DNA of 64,000 nucleotides, taken from an uncultured Arachnia sp. Lineage in GTDB: Bacteria > Actinomycetota > Actinomycetes > Propionibacteriales > Propionibacteriaceae. Below, piece after piece: positions 19,826 through 27,002 of the stretch (positions within the stretch are counted from its first letter, which is position 1; each line of letters opens with the position of its first letter). The translations under genes were made by a program, and so were the position numbers. The notes beneath the pieces were generated by a model that had not been told where the DNA came from, did not search any database, and was given only the letters and a program-made list of their open reading frames with translations. Location of the stretch: the NCBI GenBank assembly GCA_947493705.1, contig CANLSH010000005.1, forward strand, positions 1 through 64,000, written 5' to 3'.

Positions 19826-21349
19826 TCAGTCCTCGAGGTCGTACATTTCGATGATCGTGTTCTTGTAGAGGATGGCCTTGGCTCCATAGACAGCCTGCAC
19901 TCCGCCGGAGACCTCAAAGACATCGGCGGCACCCAGTTTTCTCAGCCTGTCCTTGTCAACGGTGCTGGCATCTTTCACAGAAACCCGCAGGCGCGTGATG
20001 CAGGCATCCACCTCCTCGAGGTTTCCGCGTCCTCCGAGCGCATCCACGATCTCCCGGGATTCGGTCATGAGCGCAGTATCGCCACCGACGGTCGGGGCTG
20101 GCACCTGAACGTCGCCCTCAGGTGCTTCATCCTCCACTTCACCGCGTCCGGGAGTGGGGACGTTGAATTTGGTGATCAGAAAGCGGAACGACACGTAGTA
20201 GAGGGCGAACCATGCAAGTCCGATCGGAAGAACAATCAACCAATTGGTTTTCTCATTGCCCTGCAGAATACCGAACAGCGTGAAGTCAATGACTCCCCCC
20301 GAGAAAGTGTTGCCGATGCTGATATTGAACAGATCCGCCAGGTAGAAGGAGACGCCGTCGAAGAATGCGTGAATGAGGTACAACCACGGGGCGACGAACA
20401 GGAACATGAATTCAAGGGGCTCCGTGATACCGGTGATGAACGAGGTCAGGGCGACGCCGAGAAATAGTCCGGTGTACTTCGCCCGTCGGTCCTTGGCGAT
20501 GCAGTGCCACATTGCCAACGCTGCACCGGGTAACCCAAACATCATTGTGGCAAAGCGGCCGGCAAAGTACTTGGTGCCCTCCGTGTACAGGCCGGTGTGG
20601 TTCGGATCGGCAAGCTGGGCGAAGAAGATCCTCTGAGCACCAATCACCTCCTCACCAGCCACCATCTCCGCGCCCCCAAGGGGTGTGTACCAGAACAGCG
20701 GATAGATCATGTGGTGCAGCCCAACGGCTCCCGAGAGCCTCAGGAGGAAGCCGTAGAAGAACGTGCCGATGGCGCCCATTCCTGCAATACCTTCGCCCGC
20801 GCTGAGCAGGAGGTTCTGAATGGGCGGCCACGTCAGATAGAACAGACCACCGACGAGGATGCCAGCAAAGGACGTGACGATCGGTACGAATCGCGATCCT
20901 CCGAAGAACCCCAGAACCTGCGGCAGCTGGATGTTGTAGTACCGATTGTGCAACCACACGGCGGTGGCGCCGATCACCAGGGAACCGATCACGCCCGTGT
21001 CGATCGCTTCGCCTTCCGGGTTGAAGAAGTTGAGCAGTTGGGCGATGGTGGCATTCATCACCAGGTAGCCCACCACGCCGGCAAGAGCTGCCGTCCCCTT
21101 GTCGCGCTTTGCGAGACCGATGCAGAGCCCCACCGAGAGGAGCAGGGCCAAGTTGGAGAACACGATGGCTCCTGCGGCCGACATGACACCGAAGACACCT
21201 TGGAGGAATCGCTGGTCCAGAATCGGATACGTCTCGACTGTCGTCGGGTTCGACAGTGCCCCACCGATACCCAGCAGCAATCCTGCCGCCGGAAGGATCG
21301 CGATCGGCAGCATGAACGCCTTACCGATTTTCTGTAGTTGCTTGAACAC
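19826..21349 (-). CDS. PTS glucose/N-acetylglucosamine-type IICB permease
   Basis: About 507 residues from GTG 21349 (AAGGAC upstream; protein begins FKQLQKIGKAFMLP); the upstream ATG in the same frame lacks support. The IIC domain shows about ten membrane segments and the GITEPLEFMFLFVAP motif. The C-terminal IIB domain carries DACITRLRVSV with phosphorylated Cys about 450. It imports and phosphorylates a hexose, glucose or GlcNAc by family; sequence alone does not decide. EI and HPr genes are not in this window. Confidence 0.93.
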   Translation of the reverse strand: MFKQLQKIGKAFMLPIAILPAAGLLLGIGGALSNPTTVETYPILDQRFLQGVFGVMSAAGAIVFSNLALLLSVGLCIGLAKRDKGTAALAGVVGYLVMNATIAQLLNFFNPEGEAIDTGVIGSLVIGATAVWLHNRYYNIQLPQVLGFFGGSRFVPIVTSFAGILVGGLFYLTWPPIQNLLLSAGEGIAGMGAIGTFFYGFLLRLSGAVGLHHMIYPLFWYTPLGGAEMVAGEEVIGAQRIFFAQLADPNHTGLYTEGTKYFAGRFATMMFGLPGAALAMWHCIAKDRRAKYTGLFLGVALTSFITGITEPLEFMFLFVAPWLYLIHAFFDGVSFYLADLFNISIGNTFSGGVIDFTLFGILQGNEKTNWLIVLPIGLAWFALYYVSFRFLITKFNVPTPGRGEVEDEAPEGDVQVPAPTVGGDTALMTESREIVDALGGRGNLEEVDACITRLRVSVKDASTVDKDRLRKLGAADVFEVSGGVQAVYGAKAILYKNTIIEMYDLED

Positions 21350-21461
21350 TGTTGGAGTCCTTCGTCGTTGAGGGGCCGTGAGGTCCGGGGGGGGTGACGT
21401 GGTAGCAATCAGAATCATTCGGTCGGAACACCGATGACGATATCTCGCCCTCCCCCCGGAA

Positions 21462-21477
21462 TCAGAGCATGTTCTGA
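21462..21477. promoter_or_regulatory. 16-bp palindrome upstream of PTS IICB gene
   Basis: TCAGAGCATGTTCTGA pairs at 7 of 8 positions across its centre, about 112 bp upstream of the IICB start. It is a candidate operator for the PTS operon. It does not resemble the DasR site I remember, so the regulator is unassigned. Confidence 0.4.
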
Positions 21478-21560
21478 ATAATGGACTCGGTGCCCCGACT
21501 GGTCAGAACGAATGTGCGGCCTACCCTCCCCTCCACTCGTGGGTCCTGCCGCAGCCGTCG

Positions 21561-22697
21561 TCAGGACATGGGGTGCGGGTACCGCTCTCGCCGTCCCTGG
21601 AACGACAGAATTTTCGGGTTCTGGATGACGCCGTCGCGGATCTCGATGGCGCGGGCGATGGTGTCGCTGTCATCCCACCTACCGTTCAGAACAGTACGCA
21701 GATGAGGAAGGAGTGCCTCACTGATGTCCCAGGTCGCGCTGTTCCACAGGTAAGAGGGGCTGTGGTCCACTCCGTAGTACGTCACTCCATCCCCCACCAT
21801 GAACGTGGGGTCCTCGAAAGATGTGGGCCGGGCGAATTCGAACCCCATTCCCTCGTCACAGGACACGTCCACGAGCAGCGAACCAGGGTCGAACTGCGTC
21901 AGATCCTCGTTGGTGACATACATCTGTGGCTGGTCGGTGTCCTGGAGTACACAATTGACAACGATGTCGTAGCCTGCAAGCACCTCGTGGGTGGGAACTG
22001 GACCGTTGGCCAACTGCACAACGGTGCGGCTCGAATCCTGTCCCGATGGCTCGATGCGTTGCAGTACCATCCCGGACATCGGATCAGCCACCGCAGTGAC
22101 CACACGGGAGGTCAGGACCGTGACCTCGGCTATCCCGAAGGCCTGCAGTGCCGTCACGGCTCCGCGGGCGGTGCTGCCGAACCCCATGACGACTGCTCGG
22201 AGCCGCTGACCGTAATGTCCCGTGCTGCCCCGGAGCGTCAGCGCGTGCAGTACGGAACAGTAGCCAGCCAGCTCGTTGTTGCGGGCAAACACGTGCATCT
22301 GAAAATCACCGTCGTCATTCCAGTGGTTCATCGCCTCCCACGCGATGAGCGTGAGTTTCTTGTCGATTGCGATCTGTGTGAGCTCGGCATCCTGCACGGA
22401 GTGGGGCCACCCCCAGAGCACCTGACCAGGACGCATGTCTTCGAGATCACTCAACAGTGGTTTGGGGAGAAGGACGATGTCAGCTTTCTGCAAGACCTCT
22501 TCGCGGCTGACGACAGCTCCCACATCCTCGGCAAGATGCTCATCCGAAATACCGAAGCGGCCGCCGTAGCCACGCTCCAACAGGATGCGCGCGCGGAGGT
22601 CTTCCTCGATGTTCTTGAAGTGCTGCGGGTGTATCGGCAGTCGCGATTCGTTCTCTTTGCTTGACGTTCCCAGAACGCCGAGAGTCAGCAGGTCCAT
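21561..22697 (-). CDS. N5-(carboxyethyl)ornithine synthase
   Basis: About 378 residues from ATG 22697, which has GGAGGTGGAG directly upstream; an in-frame ATG at 22709 overlaps that site. The alanine dehydrogenase / transhydrogenase-like N-terminal half (ENESRLPIHPQHF, VLLPKPL) is followed by a Rossmann domain (VVMGFGSTARGAVTALQAF). The closing region (GVTYYGVDHSPSYLWNSAT) is typical of CEOS enzymes. CEOS condenses ornithine (or lysine) with pyruvate using NADPH, giving N5-(1-carboxyethyl)ornithine. The physiological role is poorly known, and no opine transporter is nearby. Confidence 0.85.
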   Translation of the reverse strand: MDLLTLGVLGTSSKENESRLPIHPQHFKNIEEDLRARILLERGYGGRFGISDEHLAEDVGAVVSREEVLQKADIVLLPKPLLSDLEDMRPGQVLWGWPHSVQDAELTQIAIDKKLTLIAWEAMNHWNDDGDFQMHVFARNNELAGYCSVLHALTLRGSTGHYGQRLRAVVMGFGSTARGAVTALQAFGIAEVTVLTSRVVTAVADPMSGMVLQRIEPSGQDSSRTVVQLANGPVPTHEVLAGYDIVVNCVLQDTDQPQMYVTNEDLTQFDPGSLLVDVSCDEGMGFEFARPTSFEDPTFMVGDGVTYYGVDHSPSYLWNSATWDISEALLPHLRTVLNGRWDDSDTIARAIEIRDGVIQNPKILSFQGRRERYPHPMS

Positions 22698-22823
22698 CTC
22701 CACCTCCATTGGTTGGCGTCCTCAGTATGACGCAGGGACGCCTTCGCCGCGGCACCCGTGGACAAGCTCGTGCTCCATCCGGGTCTTCATCAATGATGCG
22801 ACCCGGATACTCCGGCGTTGGTC

Positions 22824-23126
22824 TCAGGTGCTCTCCACGAGCAATCCTGCAGTGGTACGGGCACGACCTTGGAGATCATCACTGACCTCTATCAGTCTTT
22901 TCCGGAGGGGATGTGCTTGCTGGGTGAATGTCCTCTGCCGACGCACATACTCACTCCGACCTTCTGGTGTTTCCACTCGGATTGGTGCCAAACTCCAGTC
23001 CGTCAGGTCATAGGCGCTCGCCCGCATGTCGACGACGCGGATGTCGCGCGCCAGCAGGAACGTCTCGAACAGCAACTCAGCAGCGACCGCTGGTGAGAGC
23101 TTTCCGGCCCATTTGTAGAGCACCAT
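22824..23126 (-). pseudogene. C-terminal fragment of split glycosylase-like gene
   Basis: The 100-codon frame opens with YKWAGKLSPAVAAELL and continues LLARDIRVVDMRASAYDL and PIRVETPEGRSEY. This is the C-terminal third of the roughly 300-residue actinobacterial family commonly annotated 3-methyladenine DNA glycosylase (recognised from memory). The rest of the gene is on the same strand at 25762-26187, about 2.6 kb upstream. Homology starts abruptly at the first Met, which has no ribosome-binding site, so it is unlikely to be a separate gene. Confidence 0.7.
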
Positions 23127-23378
23127 TCGTTAGAAATAGTTATCTACGGCACTTACTTCCTGTTGCTGTGAAAATAGCGTTCGAGTTATTCGCACAGCTG
23201 TTCTACTCAAAGAGTCACCATGAACGAAGCCTAGGCCCACCGCCATGTCGAAATCACCGACGGTGGCCGCAGTGCTCACTGCGGGTTCATGCCAGCTCAC
23301 GGCGGCCCTTGCGGTTCATGGGTAGAGATCACCACGTGACGAAACCGCCGCACCCACCGTTCTACTCAAGGAGTCAAG

Positions 23379-23708
23379 ATGTCCACAGCAACAATTTCCG
23401 TCCTTCACGACCAGCTCGTCTCAATCGCCAACGAGGGCCAATTCGACGAGTTCGACATCCGGCAGAACCGTCGGTGGCTGACGCGCGGCGCTGCGACTAT
23501 CAGTAGCGGCCTGATCCTCGAGCTCGCCCTCAGGATAGAAAACCTGTCGGGCCGTCGAGAATACTTCGCCCTCCTGGCCCGCGAACTCGCGAAGGGCCCC
23601 ATCGAGGACGCCTCAGCGCTGAAGATGGATACGGTGGGCCAGAGCGCAGCGTTCCGTATCGAGTTCAGCACAGCCGCCTACGAGGTCCTGAAGTTCACCT
23701 CGTCCTGA
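23379..23708 (+). CDS. Hypothetical protein (accessory island)
   Basis: 109 residues, not recognised. ATG start with AAGGAG 6 nt upstream. The composition is globular, with charged helices (NEGQFDEFDIRQNRRW) and no membrane segment or signal. It lies in the insertion that splits the glycosylase-like gene. It is followed on the same strand, 110 bp on, by a gene with the same style of ribosome-binding leader (CAAGGAGTCA), so the two are likely co-transcribed and of the same foreign origin. Confidence 0.6.
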   Translation: MSTATISVLHDQLVSIANEGQFDEFDIRQNRRWLTRGAATISSGLILELALRIENLSGRREYFALLARELAKGPIEDASALKMDTVGQSAAFRIEFSTAAYEVLKFTSS

Positions 23709-23818
23709 CCCACCGGAACCGGCGAAACGGGGGGTTCTGCTGTAGGTGGCAGGACTCCCGTCGCGGCAGGGATGGCACCCCACCGCCTGATGAGCCAAGC
23801 CCCAACCAAGGAGTCACC

Positions 23819-24173
23819 ATGATCGTTCAAGAACTGCGGGACCTGCTGGAGGACATGGACGCCGGCGACGAGCTCCGGATCGCCTACCAGCCGTCGTGGC
23901 CGCTCGCCGCTCACGTGGCAGGGCTGGCTACCCGGACCAGCGACGTCGTGAATCACCCGTGTCAGCACTGCGGAGCCAGCGTCCACCTGGAGGGCGACGA
24001 GGCCCACCACCTGAGCCCGGCCAAGGATGATGACCACGAGCCGGTTCTGGGAGAGGTGGAGGGCGAGGAAGAAAGGGTTGGAGGCCGGGGTCGTTTGGCT
24101 TGTAGCCGGCGACGCGCCAGGCATGCCCTACGCGCCGCGCGCTGCCTTCGACGTGGCCGGTGGCTGGCGCTGA
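23819..24173 (+). pseudogene. Frameshifted small accessory gene
   Basis: The frame opening at ATG 23819 (AAGGAG upstream) reads MIVQELRDLLEDMDAGDELR then IAYQPSWPLAAHVAGL, similar to small proteins common on actinobacterial phages and plasmids. The expected family ending, VVWLVAGDAPGMPYAPRAAF, is present at about 24090-24150 but in a different frame (offset by one base), and stops at 24173. A single-base insertion between about 24015 and 24090, likely in the purine-rich stretch 24061-24090, would explain this. It may be a real pseudogene, programmed shifting or an assembly error. Confidence 0.55.
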
Positions 24174-24182
24174 CGACCAGAA

Positions 24183-24839
24183 TCAGGAAGCACCTTCACC
24201 GCTGGTGGGGGTGCTTTTCTGTTTTGCAGGATGGTTATCTGATTGCCCATCGCCACCGTCCCACCCGGCTGGCTCTTTATCCCCTTCCCACCACCGATGC
24301 ATATTCGGCAGTTGCGTATTAGCCACCATCGTGGCGTGTCGCTCGTGCTCGTTGCGCCGTTTCCGAGACTCTTTTTTATCAGCACCCAGCTCAAAGCGCG
24401 CCGCTTTGGCAAACTTCGTCTGGGAGTGTAGTAAGCCCTCGCTCTCGACGCGCAGTCTCTCGTTGTCATTGGAAGGCGAGGCCGCATACATAGTTGCTTG
24501 ACGAACCTGTAGGACAACATCGGTAGCCAAGGGTGCCAGCCTTCCGCCAGCCAGCAGCTCGCAGTCGGCAAGTGCTGCCTCAGCTTGCGCTCTGACGGCG
24601 GCCACGTCAGCCAAGGCCACCCCTGACGACTCCCACAGATCATAGTGGCCGACAGCTAGTAGGTTCTCTGCCTGCACACTGGCACCAAGGAGTTTCGAGG
24701 AAGCATCGTAGAGACGCTGCCGGGCCTCCGCTTCCACAGCTCGCTGAGACTGGTGACGCGCAATCCCCCAGCCGCTGAGCATGCCCGCTACGCCGAGCAG
24801 GATCGGACCCGCTACCTGTATAAGCTCGATGACATCCAT
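24183..24839 (-). CDS. Hypothetical single-pass membrane protein (pairs with DUF4145 gene)
   Basis: 218 residues, not recognised. There is one N-terminal membrane segment (about residues 6-26, VAGPILLGVAGMLSGWGIA), then a long, mostly helical cytoplasmic region with a probable coiled coil, and a polar Gly/Asn/Lys-rich tail. It starts 2 bp after the DUF4145 gene ends, so the two are co-transcribed and probably act together. Its 3' end overlaps a terminator for the opposite strand. It is part of the accessory insertion. Confidence 0.6.
   Translation of the reverse strand: MDVIELIQVAGPILLGVAGMLSGWGIARHQSQRAVEAEARQRLYDASSKLLGASVQAENLLAVGHYDLWESSGVALADVAAVRAQAEAALADCELLAGGRLAPLATDVVLQVRQATMYAASPSNDNERLRVESEGLLHSQTKFAKAARFELGADKKESRKRRNEHERHATMVANTQLPNMHRWWEGDKEPAGWDGGDGQSDNHPAKQKSTPTSGEGAS
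24188..24218 (+). terminator. Terminator of the + strand island genes
   Basis: AAGCACC-tt-CACC (24188-24200) pairs with GGTG-gg-GGTGCTT (24204-24216) around a 3-nt loop, an interrupted 11-bp stem ending in TTTT. It lies just after the frameshifted gene and inside the 3' end of the opposite gene. Confidence 0.65.
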
Positions 24840-24841
24840 GG

Positions 24842-25516
24842 TCAGGAACCTGTATCCGCCTTTCGCTCAGCCCGCCTCTCAGCTCGCGATCGAACCCGCG
24901 CCGGCGACTGGTAGACATTGTCAAGTACTTCGTCCATCAGGCTGAGCACCTCCTCCGCGTCGTCCTCTGCGACGGGGTCAATGAAGTCGCCGTGAGCCAT
25001 ATCGTTGCCAAAGTGTCGGAGCTCGTGCGCCACTTCGGCGACGTGGGGCGCCACTAGTTTCTCCTCTAGCATCTTGTCGATCTTCGCCTCTAGAACGCCC
25101 TTTTTGATGCCTTTGTCCTTGGCAGCGGCCTCCACCACAGCGCGCGCCAATGCTCCCGCGGCGCGGTAGGCACCGACAGAAAAGCACCGGTGCACTTCAT
25201 CAGCCGCTGCTCCAATATGTTCGGGAACGTCAGGGAAGTCTTTTCCGGCGGCCTGAAGTGGAAGCCAGGACACCTGCGAGGCCTCTTCAATCTCATTGAT
25301 GCTCCTCGGTGGGGCAGCGCCATAGTGCAGCGATTCTGTGAATCCGATTGAGTAATGCAGGCACTCGTCACATTCGAAGGCTGCTTGGTGCAGAATTCGT
25401 TCCGCCCGCGGTTGCCACCCCGACTCGGAGACCCCAATGGTGATGCTGCTGCCAGACCCTTGGACAGGCGTCTGGTGAGACGAGACTTTGCAGTTCCAGC
25501 ATTTCCGATGAGCCAT
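24842..25516 (-). CDS. DUF4145 protein with N-terminal zinc-ribbon-like cysteines
   Basis: About 224 residues from ATG 25516 (protein opens AHRKCWNC); a GTG at 25534 would add 6 residues. Two CxxC pairs (CWNC, CDEC) suggest a small zinc ribbon. They are followed by the DUF4145 helical domain (YRAAGALARAVVEAAAKDKG, then LRHFGNDMAHGD), which in other proteins is fused to or found near restriction and defence nucleases. No nuclease motif is seen here. It is the first gene of a two-gene unit inside the accessory insertion. Confidence 0.75.
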   Translation of the reverse strand: MAHRKCWNCKVSSHQTPVQGSGSSITIGVSESGWQPRAERILHQAAFECDECLHYSIGFTESLHYGAAPPRSINEIEEASQVSWLPLQAAGKDFPDVPEHIGAAADEVHRCFSVGAYRAAGALARAVVEAAAKDKGIKKGVLEAKIDKMLEEKLVAPHVAEVAHELRHFGNDMAHGDFIDPVAEDDAEEVLSLMDEVLDNVYQSPARVRSRAERRAERKADTGS

Positions 25517-25761
25517 GGCAACATGCTGCCACACGTAAGCGGGTAGCCCGGGGATAGGGCTGGGACTTGCTTGCCGATTCTGACCTTCCTACAAGGCCAT
25601 CGGAGGGGTCTGTTTCACCTACCGCGCTGACCGCGCTGCAGCGTACCCAGCGCGCTAGTCAGTTGTGGGTGCGCTGGCGCGCCTTTAGCTTAGTGGTTGA
25701 CGAGGCCTCGGTTCCTGTGCCGGGGCTTCGTTTCTGTTTCGTGGCCCCTCCGGCGGAAATC

Positions 25762-26187
25762 TCAGCGGTAGGGGGGATGGCGGGTTTCCTCCTGTTTCAG
25801 TCCGTGCACCATGGCCCACTCGTGCATCCTGAAGCAGCCGAACCGGGGAGCCCTCCCAAGCGCCGCGGTGAGGTCCCGATGCGCCGTATCAATGGTGGTG
25901 CCGCGTTGCTTGACAAAAGCATCGACATCAAGCGTCGCGATGCCGTCGACGACGTGATGGAATCGGCGATCCTCAAATTCCTGCGCGTCCACCAGTCCAA
26001 CACCTGCGCCCGGGTGCCACGTCCGCAGCTGCGCAGGACGCACGTTGTAGTAATGGAACAGGAAATCATCGACGGGGTGTTTGATCCCACGTCGCCGACG
26101 GTCCTCGACTGTCGCGAGTTCAGCGTCGACGCGTTGCTCATGTTCAGCTGCGCGCCGACGCCACTCGTGGGCAGGGAGTATCAACAC
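25762..26187 (-). pseudogene. N-terminal fragment of split 3-methyladenine-glycosylase-like gene
   Basis: Read from GTG 26187, with GGGAGG 4 nt upstream and a 7-bp overlap with the metallopeptidase gene. The frame contains HPVDDFLFHYYNVRPAQLRT, WHPGAGVGL and FGCFRMHEWAMVHG, strongly typical of the roughly 300-residue actinobacterial family annotated as 3-methyladenine DNA glycosylase. It stops at 25762, after RHPPYR. In another frame, right after the six-base run at 25771-25776, the sequence reads LPLRF, which is the family continuation. So a frameshift precedes the break point near 25752. About 55 residues that should link it to the 22824 fragment are missing. Confidence 0.75.
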
Positions 26188-26885
26188 GGGGCCTCCCTCA
26201 GCAGTTTTCGACGCTCCGGCCAGTCGGGCAGATGGGCACTCATGCATGCCCTGAAGGCCGGTCCGTGTCCACGTTCCACCAGATGCACCAGTTCGTGGAC
26301 CACCACATATTCAAGTGCTTCTGGACGGAATTTCGCGAGCATGACGTTGAAGCTCATGGCTCCGGTGACGGGATGGCAACTGCCCCAACGCGATGTCATG
26401 CGCTTCAGTCGGATCTGAGTGGGCTGACGTCCGATGCGCGGCTCCCATCTTTCCAGCTCCTCCACGACGGCGGGCCCCATTTCCCGCTCGTAGAGGGCAT
26501 CCACTGCGCGGCGGGCAGCCTCGTGGTCGTTGGCGGGGCGCCGCACATGTACCTGCCCCCCGACGATCCTGGCCGACGTTCGCGACGCATCCTCCACGAC
26601 CAGCTCTCGCCACCAACCCCACAGCGGTACCCGGCCACCGGTGACGAACGATTCGGGCGCGGCTGCACGAGAACGGACCTCCGCACGGTGCTTGAGTATC
26701 CATTCATGCCTCTCACGCAAGAAGTCCATGATGACGTGATCAGGGGTGGAAAGCGGAGCGGATACCACGACCTCACCATGGGGTGGCTTGATGCGCATTC
26801 TCAGGCTCTTCATGTTTTTGTACGTGATGCGGGCGTCATAGCCGTCCATCACCAACCACTGGCTGTCATACGTCCAAGCACCCAT
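26181..26885 (-). CDS. DUF45 / YgjP-like M48-type zinc metallopeptidase
   Basis: About 234 residues from ATG 26885; the longer frame to 26975 adds unlikely residues, and the start is uncertain because no clear ribosome-binding site is seen. The family marks are RIKPPHGEVVVSAPL near the start, the RLKRMTSRWGSCHPVTG motif and the zinc site HELVHLVERGHGPAF (HELxH plus downstream His). It probably acts as a cytoplasmic metallopeptidase; physiological substrates are unknown. It overlaps the start of the glycosylase-like fragment (same strand), so the intact pair was once an operon. It is divergent from the P-type ATPase. Confidence 0.85.
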   Translation of the reverse strand: MGAWTYDSQWLVMDGYDARITYKNMKSLRMRIKPPHGEVVVSAPLSTPDHVIMDFLRERHEWILKHRAEVRSRAAAPESFVTGGRVPLWGWWRELVVEDASRTSARIVGGQVHVRRPANDHEAARRAVDALYEREMGPAVVEELERWEPRIGRQPTQIRLKRMTSRWGSCHPVTGAMSFNVMLAKFRPEALEYVVVHELVHLVERGHGPAFRACMSAHLPDWPERRKLLREAPC

Positions 26886-27002
26886 GCCGACGATGATAGG
26901 CAGGAACCTCTGACAGAACCATTGTGACCCGGAGGGGTGGGTGCGGAACCTGTCGTCCGAACGTAGCCAGGACATGTTTCAGCCGATGGGTACTGTGATC
27001 GG

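Larger units (their letters stand above)
23127..25755. mobile_element. 2.6-kb insertion splitting the glycosylase-like gene
   Basis: This is the sequence between the two halves of the split gene. It carries a short unknown gene, a frameshifted gene, a terminator and a membrane-protein/DUF4145 pair. The flanks 23127-23378 are AT-richer than the surroundings. They contain a leader TTCTACTCAAAGAGTCACC in front of a 4-codon frame (ATG at 23220), and this closely matches the leader of the gene at 23379, suggesting a decayed small gene. The segment 25517-25761 holds no gene I can support. No integrase, transposase or clear terminal repeat is seen, so the insertion mechanism is unknown; the boundaries are estimates. 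Confidence 0.6.

Noticed and set aside
25676..25745. tRNA-like stretch (TAGCTTAGTGGTT followed by GGTTCCTGTGCC) near the island edge, considered as an attachment site or tRNA remnant
   Set aside because: No acceptor or anticodon stem can be paired, so it is probably chance.
25567..26418. 283-codon open frame on the plus strand
   Set aside because: It runs opposite to the glycosylase-like fragment and the metallopeptidase, both of which have recognisable motifs on the other strand.
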